A stretch of 64,000 nt of DNA from Arthrobacter crystallopoietes (lineage in GTDB: Bacteria > Actinomycetota > Actinomycetes > Actinomycetales > Micrococcaceae). A model generated the notes under the pieces. That model had not been told where the DNA came from. It made no database searches and saw only the letters and a list, made by a program, of their open reading frames with translations. The stretch spans positions 3,100,001 to 3,164,000 of the forward strand of contig NZ_CP018863.1 in assembly GCF_002849715.1 (NCBI RefSeq), written 5' to 3'. The position numbers and the translations under genes are program-made. Below, piece after piece: positions 1 through 8,057 of the stretch (position 1 is its first letter; each line of letters opens with the position of its first letter).

Positions 1-1251
1 GGTTTCATCGTGAAGCTCCTGGTCGATCTCAGCGGACGCCCCAGTGTCAAATACGGCTTTCCTTATCCCGTCCTCGCACGTGCCTCCATGGGTGTGCGCG
101 GCGCGCAGTTCCCGGCGATCGTCAGGGCAGTCGTCGCTGTGTTCTGGTACGGCGCGCAAACGTACTTCGCGTCCACTGCCATTGCCTTGGCGCTTAATGC
201 CGTTCTGGGCAACCCTGAAGGCGCAGAATTCCTGGGCATGAACTGGGCCTCCTGGGCATCCTATGTGCTCGCCTCCGTGCTGCAGGTTGCACTTTTCCTT
301 GGCGGCATCGACCGGATCGCGAACTTCCTCAACATCGTCGGGCCTGGCGTCTATGTAGTGATGATCGCTCTGCTGATAGCGATCTGGGTGCAGGTCGGGC
401 CCAGCCTGCCGCAGGCCGTGGGCACGCTCTTTTCCAATGACGATGTGACCGGCTGGGCAGCAGTCGCCGCGTTCGTGGGAGTCGTGGGCACGATGATCGC
501 TTACTTCGCCGCCGTCGTCATCAACTTCGGGGACTTCGCGCGCAACGTCCGCAGTGAACGGGCCATGCGGTTCGGCAACTTCACAGGCCTGCCGCTCAGC
601 TTGGCGCTCTTCACCTTCCTGTCGGTGTTCATTACGGCCGGCGCCTACCTCCTCTACCAGGACGGCGAGGGCAACCCGCTGACTAATCCTGCCGACATCG
701 TCGGCCTTGTGGACAACGTCCCGCTGACAGTTTTGGCGGCCGTGACCTTCCTCGTTGCGACGCTAGGCATCAATGTCGTGGCAAACTTCATCCCACCGTC
801 ATACTCGCTGTCCAACATCAACCCAGCCAGGATCTCGTTCCGTACGGCAGGTATGATCACCGCGGCTGCCGGCTTCGTCATTGGTGCGCTCTGGGTAGCC
901 GTCATCGCGAACATCGGCCTGCCGCGGTTCGTTGACACCCTGGGCGCGGTGCTCGCACCGCTCTACGGCATCATCATCGCCGACTACTACATAGTGCGGA
1001 AGCAACGGTTGAACCTGAACGACCTTTACTCCGCGGACCCGAATGGGATCTACCACTTCACCCGCGGCTGGAACCAGCGTGCAGTGGTGGCCTCCGCCAT
1101 CGCCAGCGTTTTCTCCATCCTGACTGTATGGCTGCCGCAGTTGGCGCAGCTAAGCGGTTTCGCCTGGGTTTTCGGCGCGGTCCTCGGCGGGCTCTTCCAT
1201 TGGCTCGCCATGCGCGGCCACGTGGTCATAACGTCTGCCGACGACCGCTGA
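1..1251 (+). CDS. NCS1 family nucleobase:cation symporter, C-terminal part
   Basis: The frame is open from the window edge, so the true start lies upstream. About 413 residues are visible, against about 480-500 for the family. The protein is a chain of hydrophobic segments. It carries the stretch INFGDFARN and the late motif SNINPARISF, both typical of nucleobase:cation symporter-1 transporters, which import uracil, allantoin, cytosine or hydantoins with Na+ or H+. The substrate cannot be told from the sequence. It stands alone, convergent with the next gene, so its operon partners, if any, are upstream of the window. Confidence 0.88.
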   Translation, partial: GFIVKLLVDLSGRPSVKYGFPYPVLARASMGVRGAQFPAIVRAVVAVFWYGAQTYFASTAIALALNAVLGNPEGAEFLGMNWASWASYVLASVLQVALFLGGIDRIANFLNIVGPGVYVVMIALLIAIWVQVGPSLPQAVGTLFSNDDVTGWAAVAAFVGVVGTMIAYFAAVVINFGDFARNVRSERAMRFGNFTGLPLSLALFTFLSVFITAGAYLLYQDGEGNPLTNPADIVGLVDNVPLTVLAAVTFLVATLGINVVANFIPPSYSLSNINPARISFRTAGMITAAAGFVIGALWVAVIANIGLPRFVDTLGAVLAPLYGIIIADYYIVRKQRLNLNDLYSADPNGIYHFTRGWNQRAVVASAIASVFSILTVWLPQLAQLSGFAWVFGAVLGGLFHWLAMRGHVVITSADDR

Positions 1252-1292
1252 CATATACCTGCATCACAACTGACTGGTGGCACTGGACCGAG

Positions 1293-1324
1293 CCGTCCCG
1301 CCGTTATCGCCGCGGCGGAGACGG
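1293..1324. terminator. Possible bidirectional terminator hairpin
   Basis: An imperfect GC-rich stem (CCGTCCCGCCG against CGGCGGAGACGG, one bulged A) lies between two convergent genes. It has no T-run, so the call rests on position and pairing only. Confidence 0.25.
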
Positions 1325-1342
1325 GTGAGCCCCTTCCGAGGC

Positions 1343-2410
1343 TTAGCGGGTGGGCAGGCCGTAGTGCTCGGCGACCAGTTCGACCGTGCGGGCGTGGATC
1401 GCGCGTGAATGCCCTCCGGTAACCAGCATCAGTTCGTCGGCTCGGGTTTGCTCGTGGAGTTCTTCAAGTCCTTCGGCAACTTCGCTGACGGTTCCGTGGA
1501 GGGTGCGGTCGGTCCATTCATCTAGGAATTGCCGCTCTTGGAGCGTAGCGGGGTAGTCTTCGACGTCTTTCGGATGGAGGATGGAAAAGCCCTGCTGCTT
1601 GAACATGCGCATCATGCCCATGGCCGAGGTTGCCGACTGGCGCCGGGCTTCGGCCGGGTCGTCGTTGGCAATCGCTCCCACACTGATCAGGCTGTACGGC
1701 TTGTCCAGGAACGTGGACGGGCGGAAGTTCTCGCGGTAGATCTGCATGGCATTGAGGACGTCGGCGCTGCCGAACTGCAAGGCGAAGGCGTAGGGCCGGC
1801 CGAGCCGCGCGGCCAGGTGTGCGGAGTAGACCGAGGAACCCAGGATCCAGACATCAGGACCGGTCTGGGTCCGCGGGACCTGGTTCTGCTCGTCCTGCCA
1901 GGGCCCCGGCACGGCGTGCACATGCTGGTAGGGGTGGCCCTGCGGGAAGTCGTTGCCCATGAATCCGAGCAGTTCTTCGATCTGTTCGGGGAACTCGTCG
2001 TTCGCCATGTGGTGCCGGCGCAAGGCCATCGCGGTCGCGCCGTCGGTGCCGGGCGCGCGTCCCAGGCCGAGGTCGATGCGTCCCGGGGCCAGTGTCTCGA
2101 GCATTCCGAACTGCTCGGCGATCATCAGGGGCACGTGGTTGGGCAGCATGATCCCGCCCGCACCGAGCCGGATGTTCTCGGTCTCGCCGATCAGCCGGGC
2201 CACCATGAGTTGAGGTGACGACGTCGACGCGCCGGGCATGGCGTGGTGCTCGGACATCCAGAACCGGTGGAATCCCCGGCGGTCGGCCAACTGCGCCAGC
2301 GAAATGACATCCTCAAATACTTCCTGCGTTGAAAGGCCGACGCCGGTTATGGCGTTATCGAGCACGGACAGGACGAACGGGGCGGTGCCGGACGGGGCTG
2401 GGCGATTCAT
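1343..2410 (-). CDS. LLM class flavin-dependent oxidoreductase
   Basis: A 355-residue protein of the bacterial luciferase-like monooxygenase superfamily, a TIM barrel that uses reduced flavin. Visible family features are the early stretch FHRFWMSEHHAMPG, the block LGAGGIMLPNHVPL followed by EQFGMLETL, and the segment GRIDLGLGRAPGTD, all typical of the group-1 subfamily often annotated alongside alkanal monooxygenases. The length fits the family (330-360). The physiological substrate is unknown. The ribosome site before the ATG is weak (AGGTAG). It ends convergently with the NCS1 transporter. A promoter region of about 170 bases separates it from the hydrolase gene behind it. Confidence 0.88.
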   Translation of the reverse strand: MNRPAPSGTAPFVLSVLDNAITGVGLSTQEVFEDVISLAQLADRRGFHRFWMSEHHAMPGASTSSPQLMVARLIGETENIRLGAGGIMLPNHVPLMIAEQFGMLETLAPGRIDLGLGRAPGTDGATAMALRRHHMANDEFPEQIEELLGFMGNDFPQGHPYQHVHAVPGPWQDEQNQVPRTQTGPDVWILGSSVYSAHLAARLGRPYAFALQFGSADVLNAMQIYRENFRPSTFLDKPYSLISVGAIANDDPAEARRQSATSAMGMMRMFKQQGFSILHPKDVEDYPATLQERQFLDEWTDRTLHGTVSEVAEGLEELHEQTRADELMLVTGGHSRAIHARTVELVAEHYGLPTR

Positions 2411-2522
2411 GAACTACCTAACTTCTCACGGATATGTAACGCTTTTGGCGTGATGTCCAAGATTACCCGCTTGTCACGTTAAATATCAACTTATGCCGTG
2501 AGGGGGTCGATGAGCGGACTTT

Positions 2523-2561
2523 CTTGCGGGCGCCGCGGCGTGAAGCAGCGACGCCCGCAAG
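2523..2561 (-). terminator. Hairpin downstream of the cysteine hydrolase gene
   Basis: Ten-base arms (CTTGCGGGCG and CGCCCGCAAG) lie about 20 bases past the stop of the minus-strand hydrolase. The following bases are not T-rich, so termination activity is uncertain. Confidence 0.4.
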
Positions 2562-2578
2562 GCGGTCAACTTCTCGGA

Positions 2579-3220
2579 TTACGAGCGGGCCAACGCAGCC
2601 GCGGCGCCGTCGGCCGCGGACTCGACCAGGTTGCTCTTGGCCAGCGGCTTCGCGGTCTCGACGGCGCGCGCCCAGTCGTCGGTGGACGCCACGGCGGCGA
2701 AGTTCGAGTTGAGCAGGGCCATCAGGGTGGTGTGCACGGTCTTCGCGTCGACCCTGCCGGCGCTGTTCGAGATGTTGATGGCGCCAGTCGCGTCCGAGAG
2801 GACCTCGGTGTTGAATGCGTGGATCTCAGCGTCGCTGGCGGAGGCGATGATGCAGTTGTTGGTCATGTATCCGACGAGCGTGATCGTGTCGATCCCGTTC
2901 TCCCGGAGCCACTCCACCAGGCCGGTGCCGGGGAAGATGGAGCTGTACTGCTTGACCACAGACTTCCACGTGTCGGACTTGCGCTCTTCCAGCGAGGAGT
3001 GAAGCTGGAACTCGGTCATCGTCGGATTGAACACAGGCGCTTCGTCGCCGGCCGAGTGCTGGACAGCGACCACCGGGATATTCGCCTTCTCCGCGGCATC
3101 GACGGCCGCCGCGATGCGCTGGATCGATTCCTCGCGCGGCGGGTACTGGATGGGCAGGAGTCCGGTGAAGTATTCCTGCTGGGCATCGATAACAATCAGG
3201 GCGCGACGGGGAGCCGTCAT
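2579..3220 (-). CDS. Cysteine hydrolase, isochorismatase family
   Basis: A 213-residue cysteine hydrolase of the isochorismatase/nicotinamidase superfamily. The start at 3220 is chosen because AGGAGGT lies six bases upstream; the open frame continues further but without a ribosome site. The catalytic triad is visible: Asp in LIVIDAQQEYF near residue 11, a Lys in the WKSVVKQYSS segment, and the nucleophile Cys in MTNNCIIASASDAE. The last replaces the more common TNVCV pattern but keeps the cysteine. Substrates in the family range from isochorismate to amides such as nicotinamide; which one applies here is unknown. It is divergent from a GlxA-type regulator that probably controls it. Confidence 0.9.
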   Translation of the reverse strand: MTAPRRALIVIDAQQEYFTGLLPIQYPPREESIQRIAAAVDAAEKANIPVVAVQHSAGDEAPVFNPTMTEFQLHSSLEERKSDTWKSVVKQYSSIFPGTGLVEWLRENGIDTITLVGYMTNNCIIASASDAEIHAFNTEVLSDATGAINISNSAGRVDAKTVHTTLMALLNSNFAAVASTDDWARAVETAKPLAKSNLVESAADGAAAALARS

Positions 3221-3340
3221 GTCTACCTCCTGGGTGGTTGGTGGGCGCGGGTTTTGCGCTCTTTCCCAGTCTCGCCGCCCCGCATTCGTGCGACAATTGG
3301 CACAAGTGCACATAAACGATGAAAACAGGCCAACCAGGAG

Positions 3341-4324
3341 ATGATGGGTTTGCGGATCGCTGTTTACGCCTTCGAGGGGGTCACGATGTTCCACCTCGCC
3401 GTACCGCAGATGGTGTTCGGCGAGGTGGCCCGTCAGGGACTGGCCGAATGGGAAACGGTTCTATTTACGGACGACGGCGATGCCATCCGCACCGCGGAGG
3501 GGTACCAGATCGGCGGGTTGGCCGGCCTCGACGCCGCTGCCGCTGCCGATGTGGTAGTCATTCCCTCCTGGGACGAGAACGGAAAGCGTCCATCAGGGGA
3601 ACTGGCCGGTGCGCTACAGCAGGCGCATGGGCAGGGTGCCACCGTCGTCGGACTTTGTCTCGGGGCATTTGCCCTCGCCGACAGTGGACTTCTCGCCGCC
3701 CGCCCTGCCGTCACCCACTGGCACGCGCTCGACGCGTTCAGCCAGCACTATCCCGACATCCCGGTTGACCGAACTGTCCTCTACATCGACCACGGCGACG
3801 TGCTGACCTCCGCTGGCACGGCTGCGGGGATCGACGCCTGCCTCCACATTGTCCGTTCACGCCTCGGAGCGGAGGCGGCGAACCACGTTGCCCGCAGTCT
3901 CGTCGTTGCACCGCACCGCAGCGGTGGCCAAGCCCAGTACATCGAGCGCCCCATTCTGCACCCCGGCGGCACGAACCCCATCGCGGAAGCGCTCGACTGG
4001 GCGATCGAGCACCTTGGCGACAAGATCAGCGTTGATGATCTTGCCAAGGCTTCGCACATGAGCCGCCGCAGTTTCATCCGCGCCTTCCGGGCGGCAACGG
4101 GAACGACGCCGGCAACCTGGCTTCGGGCGCGACGCCTGGACGAAGTCCGGAGGCTCCTGGAGATCACAGACCTTCCGATCGATCGCATCGCAGCCCAATG
4201 CGGGTTCTCGAGCCCCATCACCATGCGGCAGAACTTCATGTCCGAGTATGCGACGACGCCTTCGGAGTACCGACGGCGCTTCAGCGCCTCAGCCCCTTCG
4301 CCCTACTCGGCGAGCGAGGCGTAG
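3341..4324 (+). CDS. GlxA/AraC family transcriptional regulator with DJ-1/PfpI domain
   Basis: A 327-residue two-domain regulator. Residues about 4-190 form a DJ-1/PfpI-like amidotransferase fold with the nucleophile-elbow motif VGLCLGAFALAD, keeping the cysteine. Residues about 215-315 are an AraC-type double helix-turn-helix, with MSRRSFIRAFRAATG in the first unit and IAAQCGFSSPITMRQNF in the second. Two ATGs occur in tandem; the second, at 3344, has better spacing from the AGGAG directly upstream. It is transcribed away from the cysteine hydrolase, a common arrangement for a regulator and its target. Its end overlaps the convergent sortase gene by 22 bases. Confidence 0.92.
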   Translation: MMGLRIAVYAFEGVTMFHLAVPQMVFGEVARQGLAEWETVLFTDDGDAIRTAEGYQIGGLAGLDAAAAADVVVIPSWDENGKRPSGELAGALQQAHGQGATVVGLCLGAFALADSGLLAARPAVTHWHALDAFSQHYPDIPVDRTVLYIDHGDVLTSAGTAAGIDACLHIVRSRLGAEAANHVARSLVVAPHRSGGQAQYIERPILHPGGTNPIAEALDWAIEHLGDKISVDDLAKASHMSRRSFIRAFRAATGTTPATWLRARRLDEVRRLLEITDLPIDRIAAQCGFSSPITMRQNFMSEYATTPSEYRRRFSASAPSPYSASEA

Positions 4325-5025
4325 ACCACGTAGTTGTCTTCGAAAATGCCGGTGTCCGGGTTGTAGCCCTCGCAGGTAATCAGGCGCAGTTCCGGTCCCT
4401 CGGTGTTGCCGTAGACCTCGAACGTGGGGAACTGGTTCTTCTGGTATTGTTCGCCGCGGTCCACGGTGAAGAGAACGCTGATGCCGTCTTCGCGTTCGAT
4501 GCGGATGCTGTCGCCCTTGGCCAGCTCCGGCAGTCGGGCGAAGACGCCCGGGGTCTGGCTGAGCGAGTTCACATGTCCCAGCAGGACGGCCGGGCCGGGA
4601 TCCCCGGGGGCGGGGGAGCCGGAGTACCAGCCGGCCGGGGCACCGGCATCCTCCGGCGGCACTTCCAGCGTCCCGTTTTCCTGCAGGCCCAGATGGAGCA
4701 GCTCCGAGGAGACGCCGATCTTCTCGATCTGCATCGACACCGGCGCGGCTGCAGGGTCGGCAGCCGGATTGCTTGGCTTCGCCGCCGGCGCCGGGGCGGA
4801 ACTGGAGCCAGCCGCGGAACCGGGGGCAGCTGTGGAACCGGACGGGGAGCCGGCTGCACGTTTAGCGCCGGACGTGGGGTCAGAGGCGGGGGCGGGCGCC
4901 GTCGTCGTTGTTTGGGTTGGTGGTGTTGGGCTGGAGGGCGGCGAGGTGCCGCAGGCGGTCAGGAGCAGGGCGGCCGTCGCGGTCAGCAGTGCTGGTCCGC
5001 GGCGGCCTTTTCTACCAATCGTCAT
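4303..5025 (-). CDS. Class F sortase, lipoprotein-like N-terminus
   Basis: A 240-residue sortase that cleaves a sorting signal and joins surface proteins to the envelope. The N-terminus is a signal peptide with the lipobox-like LLLTAC, so it may be lipid-anchored. A Pro/Thr/Ala/Ser linker covers about residues 27-95. The catalytic domain follows, with His in VLLGHVNSL, Cys in LRLITCEGYN, and arginines near the active site (SIRIERED). Lacking a fused substrate, it matches the small actinobacterial class F group. The CHRD protein gene lies directly upstream on the same strand, 24 bases away, and carries a C-terminal anchor, so the two probably act as enzyme and substrate. Confidence 0.92.
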   Translation of the reverse strand: MTIGRKGRRGPALLTATAALLLTACGTSPPSSPTPPTQTTTTAPAPASDPTSGAKRAAGSPSGSTAAPGSAAGSSSAPAPAAKPSNPAADPAAAPVSMQIEKIGVSSELLHLGLQENGTLEVPPEDAGAPAGWYSGSPAPGDPGPAVLLGHVNSLSQTPGVFARLPELAKGDSIRIEREDGISVLFTVDRGEQYQKNQFPTFEVYGNTEGPELRLITCEGYNPDTGIFEDNYVVYASLAE

Positions 5026-5049
5026 GGCTGGTGAGCTGTCCTGCCGTGC

Positions 5050-5823
5050 CTAGGACTTGGCCATGCTGCGGCGGACAATCCATGTTCCGCCTGCCGCCGC
5101 GGCCAGCACCAGGCCGCCGCCGAGGGCGAGCATTTCGGTGGTGTTGTTCTCCGTGACTTCCACGCCCGTGTCCGGGGCGCCGTCGGGCATTGCGCCCATC
5201 TGGGAGGCGGCGAGCGTGCCGCAGGCTGCCGGCGAGGTCGCGGCCAGCGGCAGCTCGGGAACGAGGTCGCTCATCTTCTCCTGCGCCTCCGCGCTCAGGG
5301 TTGCCGGATCCAGGCCATGGACAACGACGACGGCGGTGCCCGCCTCGAGCGCGGCGGCGGTGTCCGCATTGAGCTCGAACGTGCGGTCGTAGGTGTAGGC
5401 GCCGCCTTGGCCGCCGACCTCGAGGGTCAGTCCGGCGTCGGGGCTGGTGTCGCCCGAGGTGGTCAGCGTGGTGCCGATGTGGCCGTAGAAGGGGTGGCCT
5501 TCGGTGGTGGAGACCACGCCGTCGCCGTCGGTATCTGCCTCCGGGCCGGGGCAGGTACCTTGGGCGGCGATGTGGATGTGCTGGACGTGCGGGTAGGGGG
5601 CGTCGTTGAAGGTTTCGGCCAGCCCGGACACATCCATTTTGACGTGGGCCTGGTTGCCGGTGACGTCGACCATGACGGTGCCGGAGGCGCTGCTGTTGTT
5701 CATCGCGCCGAGGTTGGCCTGGTAGTGGTCGGAATCGCCGTGGGCCATGGCGGGGGAGCTGGCCAGGGCGACGGCGCCCAGGGCCAGGGCGGGAATGGTC
5801 ATCAAACGCATCTTCTTGTTCAC
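5050..5823 (-). CDS. CHRD domain protein with C-terminal wall-sorting signal
   Basis: A secreted 257-residue protein. The GTG at 5823 is preferred because GGAGG lies 10 bases upstream and a proper signal peptide (lysines, hydrophobic core, PAMAHG) begins there. The mature part resembles CHRD domains: it has the His-rich stretch YPHVQHIHIAAQG, a small acidic loop (DTDGDG) and GHIGTTLTTSGDTSP. The tail has PDTG, a hydrophobic segment and a terminal RRSMAKS, the layout of a sortase signal, though PDTG is not followed closely by the membrane span. The class F sortase downstream is the likely anchoring enzyme. The biological role of CHRD proteins is not settled. Confidence 0.82.
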   Translation of the reverse strand: MNKKMRLMTIPALALGAVALASSPAMAHGDSDHYQANLGAMNNSSASGTVMVDVTGNQAHVKMDVSGLAETFNDAPYPHVQHIHIAAQGTCPGPEADTDGDGVVSTTEGHPFYGHIGTTLTTSGDTSPDAGLTLEVGGQGGAYTYDRTFELNADTAAALEAGTAVVVVHGLDPATLSAEAQEKMSDLVPELPLAATSPAACGTLAASQMGAMPDGAPDTGVEVTENNTTEMLALGGGLVLAAAAGGTWIVRRSMAKS

Positions 5824-6008
5824 GAAAGGATCCTCCAGAATGCGGGTTGCAACGCTCCCGTTGTGGAGCGCATACAAGGTCTTCGGAGTGACCCGCACCA
5901 CGGATTGGATTCTTTTGAAGAACGCGAAAAATTACCTCGGCGAAACGTTGCGGCAACGTCGAACGGACAGCATGGAAAGGGACAAACAACCGGGGACAGG
6001 GAGTCACA

Positions 6009-6683
6009 ATGAAACGTGTTGGATTGATTCGCACTCTATCTACCGAGGCTCGAGGGCTGCTTCAGCTCCACGGACAGATCCTGCAATCGGCCTTTCCCTT
6101 TGCTGTGGTCTCCCGAGCCGTTCCGTTCCAGCCCGAGGCGGTGCACGACGCCGAATCCTGCGTCCGCGCCGCCCCCAAGGTGGTTGCCTTGGCCAAGGAG
6201 CTGGCTCCCACGGTCGACGGCATCATTGTCAGCTGTTCCGCCGATCCTGGTCTGGCAGAAGCACGCCTGGCCGTGGACGTCCCGGTGGTTGGAGCCGGGG
6301 CAGCGGGCGCAGCGGCGGCCTTGGCCATGGGTGCTCGCGTTGGCGTCCTCGGCCTAACGCCGGAGGCGCCCGAAGCGGTTGCCTCCGTCCTGGGCGCCCG
6401 CCTCCTCGCGGTTGAATCACCGCAAAGCGTCAACTTCAGCAGGGAGCTGTTGACGCCGACCGGAGTCTTCGAGAGTCTCGACGCCGGCCACAGACTGGCG
6501 GATGCCGAGGCCGACGTGATTCTGCTGGCCTGTACCGGCTTCACGAGCATGGGCATCGGCAAGGAACTGCACCGGCGGCTCGGTCTTCCCGTAGTCGACG
6601 GTGTCCTGGCCGCCGGGGCAGCCCTCGCTGCTGCCGAGTCCGGACGCGCAATGTCGCCAGCTTCGGTAGGTACGGCCGCGTAG
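6009..6683 (+). CDS. Aspartate/glutamate/hydantoin racemase family protein
   Basis: A 224-residue protein of the Asp/Glu racemase superfamily, which epimerises amino acids or hydantoins with two cysteines. Both expected cysteine sites are visible: IIVSCSADPGL near residue 78 and LLACTGFTSMG near residue 180. The glycine-rich stretch VGAGAAGAAAALAMG lies between them. The length is slightly below the 230-250 typical of hydantoin racemases. GGGAG lies seven bases before the ATG. It is a single gene, divergent from the CHRD/sortase pair, with no catabolic neighbour to reveal the substrate. Confidence 0.82.
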   Translation: MKRVGLIRTLSTEARGLLQLHGQILQSAFPFAVVSRAVPFQPEAVHDAESCVRAAPKVVALAKELAPTVDGIIVSCSADPGLAEARLAVDVPVVGAGAAGAAAALAMGARVGVLGLTPEAPEAVASVLGARLLAVESPQSVNFSRELLTPTGVFESLDAGHRLADAEADVILLACTGFTSMGIGKELHRRLGLPVVDGVLAAGAALAAAESGRAMSPASVGTAA

Positions 6684-6706
6684 CCGAGGCCGGACGCTGG
6701 AGACGC

Positions 6707-6919
6707 TCACCCCGGATTCTGCAGGCCGGTCAGCCATTCGCGGGCCATGTCGAGGACCTGCTCCGGATCGCTGGTTGTCTCGATCGCAGGCCGCGGCCGG
6801 CGTGGACCACGGATAATGCGCGCCCGGAAACCATTGTTGCCGGATTCCTGCCAGGCCCGGATGACGAGCGTAACGGGAACTGCGTTCTTGCCAAGGCCTT
6901 CGTCTGCTGTGCTGGTCAT
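6707..6919 (-). CDS. Small hypothetical protein (70 residues)
   Basis: A short, basic and soluble protein starting MTSTADEGLGKNAVP. GGGAG lies nine bases before the ATG; a TTG six bases earlier is an alternative start with poorer spacing. The sequence TLVIRAWQESGNNGFRARI resembles short actinobacterial conserved hypotheticals, but no domain is recognised. It is a single gene, convergent with the racemase. Confidence 0.6.
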   Translation of the reverse strand: MTSTADEGLGKNAVPVTLVIRAWQESGNNGFRARIIRGPRRPRPAIETTSDPEQVLDMAREWLTGLQNPG

Positions 6920-7045
6920 GATCAACCACTCCCTCGATGCGTTGTGTGCGAGTGGGATCCACAGTAGGAAGTGGAGTTATGTTTTACCTATGAAGCGGCC
7001 CTGCCCTGGATATGAGTGGTGGGCTCAGCGCTCGTAGTTCGCGGC

Positions 7046-7339
7046 TCAGAGATCGGAGTCGAGCGTGAATCCGCAGCTGCAGCGGTAGGTGCGGACCGTT
7101 GTTGCCTCGGGTTCAGGCAGGACCGTGTCGGCGGTCAGAATCATGAGGGGTGCGGTGATCGGGAGATCGGCGGCGTTGACCAACTGCATCGGTTCCCCGC
7201 AGTGGACATGCTCGGCGATGGTCCGGGCCAGTGCCTCGTCTTCCTGGCAGACTGAGGAGGCTTCAGCAGCGGGAGCGGAGTTCCCTGTGCAGCCGCGCCA
7301 CCGCAGGCCTTCTGACGAGAATGCTTCTACTGCGGTCAT
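7046..7339 (-). CDS. Small hypothetical protein with a possible metal-binding cysteine set
   Basis: A 97-residue protein from the ATG at 7339 (MTAVEAFSSEG), preceded by GGGGAAA. Cysteines occur as CTGNS, SVCQED, HVHCGEP and, at the C-terminus, YRCSCGFTLDSD. The late CxC plus the internal HxHC could bind zinc, but no known ribbon pattern fits exactly. No family is recognised. Longer reading from an upstream start would add low-complexity residues and run into the promoter of the divergent DUF1232 gene, so it is not used. Confidence 0.6.
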   Translation of the reverse strand: MTAVEAFSSEGLRWRGCTGNSAPAAEASSVCQEDEALARTIAEHVHCGEPMQLVNAADLPITAPLMILTADTVLPEPEATTVRTYRCSCGFTLDSDL

Positions 7340-7588
7340 ACTGATTTTTCCCCAGGCGTAGGCAGGACAGGTCCTCGGTGCATTCGATGGCTCCTTAGTC
7401 CGGCCGGCTTCGTTGCCGGCGACAACATCAATCGTACGGCTCGTGCTGTCCTGGTGACAGGGGGTATCTCGGGTCCGCAACCTTTCCGTAATCTGCCAGG
7501 ACCAGAAAACAACGGAATCGCAACGCTCCACCGCGGCTGCAGAAAGCACGTGTGGAATTATTCAACCGGGCGAGCAAAGGCAGCGTTT

Positions 7589-8032
7589 ATGCAGTGGTGG
7601 GAAGTCCTGGCGGGAATCGTCGGCGGATTCCTGCTGATCTACGCCGCGTTGTTGTTTCTGCTGTGGCAGTATGCGCGGAGAAACCCGGAAACGGTGGCCT
7701 TGCGCGATGCGCTTCGGTTGCTTCCTGATCTGCTGCGACTCGTTCACAGCCTGGCCAAGGACCACGCCTTGCCGGCCGGCGTGCGGCTGCGTCTGTTGTT
7801 GCTGCTCGTGTATCTGGCTTCCCCCATCGACATCGTTCCGGACTTCATCCCGGTCCTCGGCTACGCCGATGACGTGGTCTTGGTTGCCCTCGTGCTGCGT
7901 TCGGTCATCCGTGCCGCCGGGTCGGAGCCCCTGGGCCGGCATTGGCCCGGAAACGACGCGGGCCTGCGCATCATCCGCAAGCTTGCCGGCCTCCCGTCGG
8001 CGCTGGTCGACGAAGACCCTGAAAACCCCTAA
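7589..8032 (+). CDS. YkvA family (DUF1232) membrane protein
   Basis: A 147-residue protein with one strong N-terminal membrane segment (residues about 6-27). The DUF1232 signature YLASPIDIVPDFIPVLGYADD lies near residues 75-95. The ATG at 7589 is chosen because AAAGG lies eight bases upstream; the open frame extends 45 codons further with non-coding character. DUF1232 proteins are widespread small membrane proteins of unknown function. The gene is convergent with the AI-2E family transporter. Confidence 0.82.
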   Translation: MQWWEVLAGIVGGFLLIYAALLFLLWQYARRNPETVALRDALRLLPDLLRLVHSLAKDHALPAGVRLRLLLLLVYLASPIDIVPDFIPVLGYADDVVLVALVLRSVIRAAGSEPLGRHWPGNDAGLRIIRKLAGLPSALVDEDPENP

Positions 8033-8057
8033 CAAGGAGCAGCCGGCTGCGCTGGGA

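Noticed and set aside
2498..3322. A 274-codon plus-strand frame opposite the cysteine hydrolase
   Set aside because: Antisense to a gene with an intact catalytic triad and a strong ribosome site.
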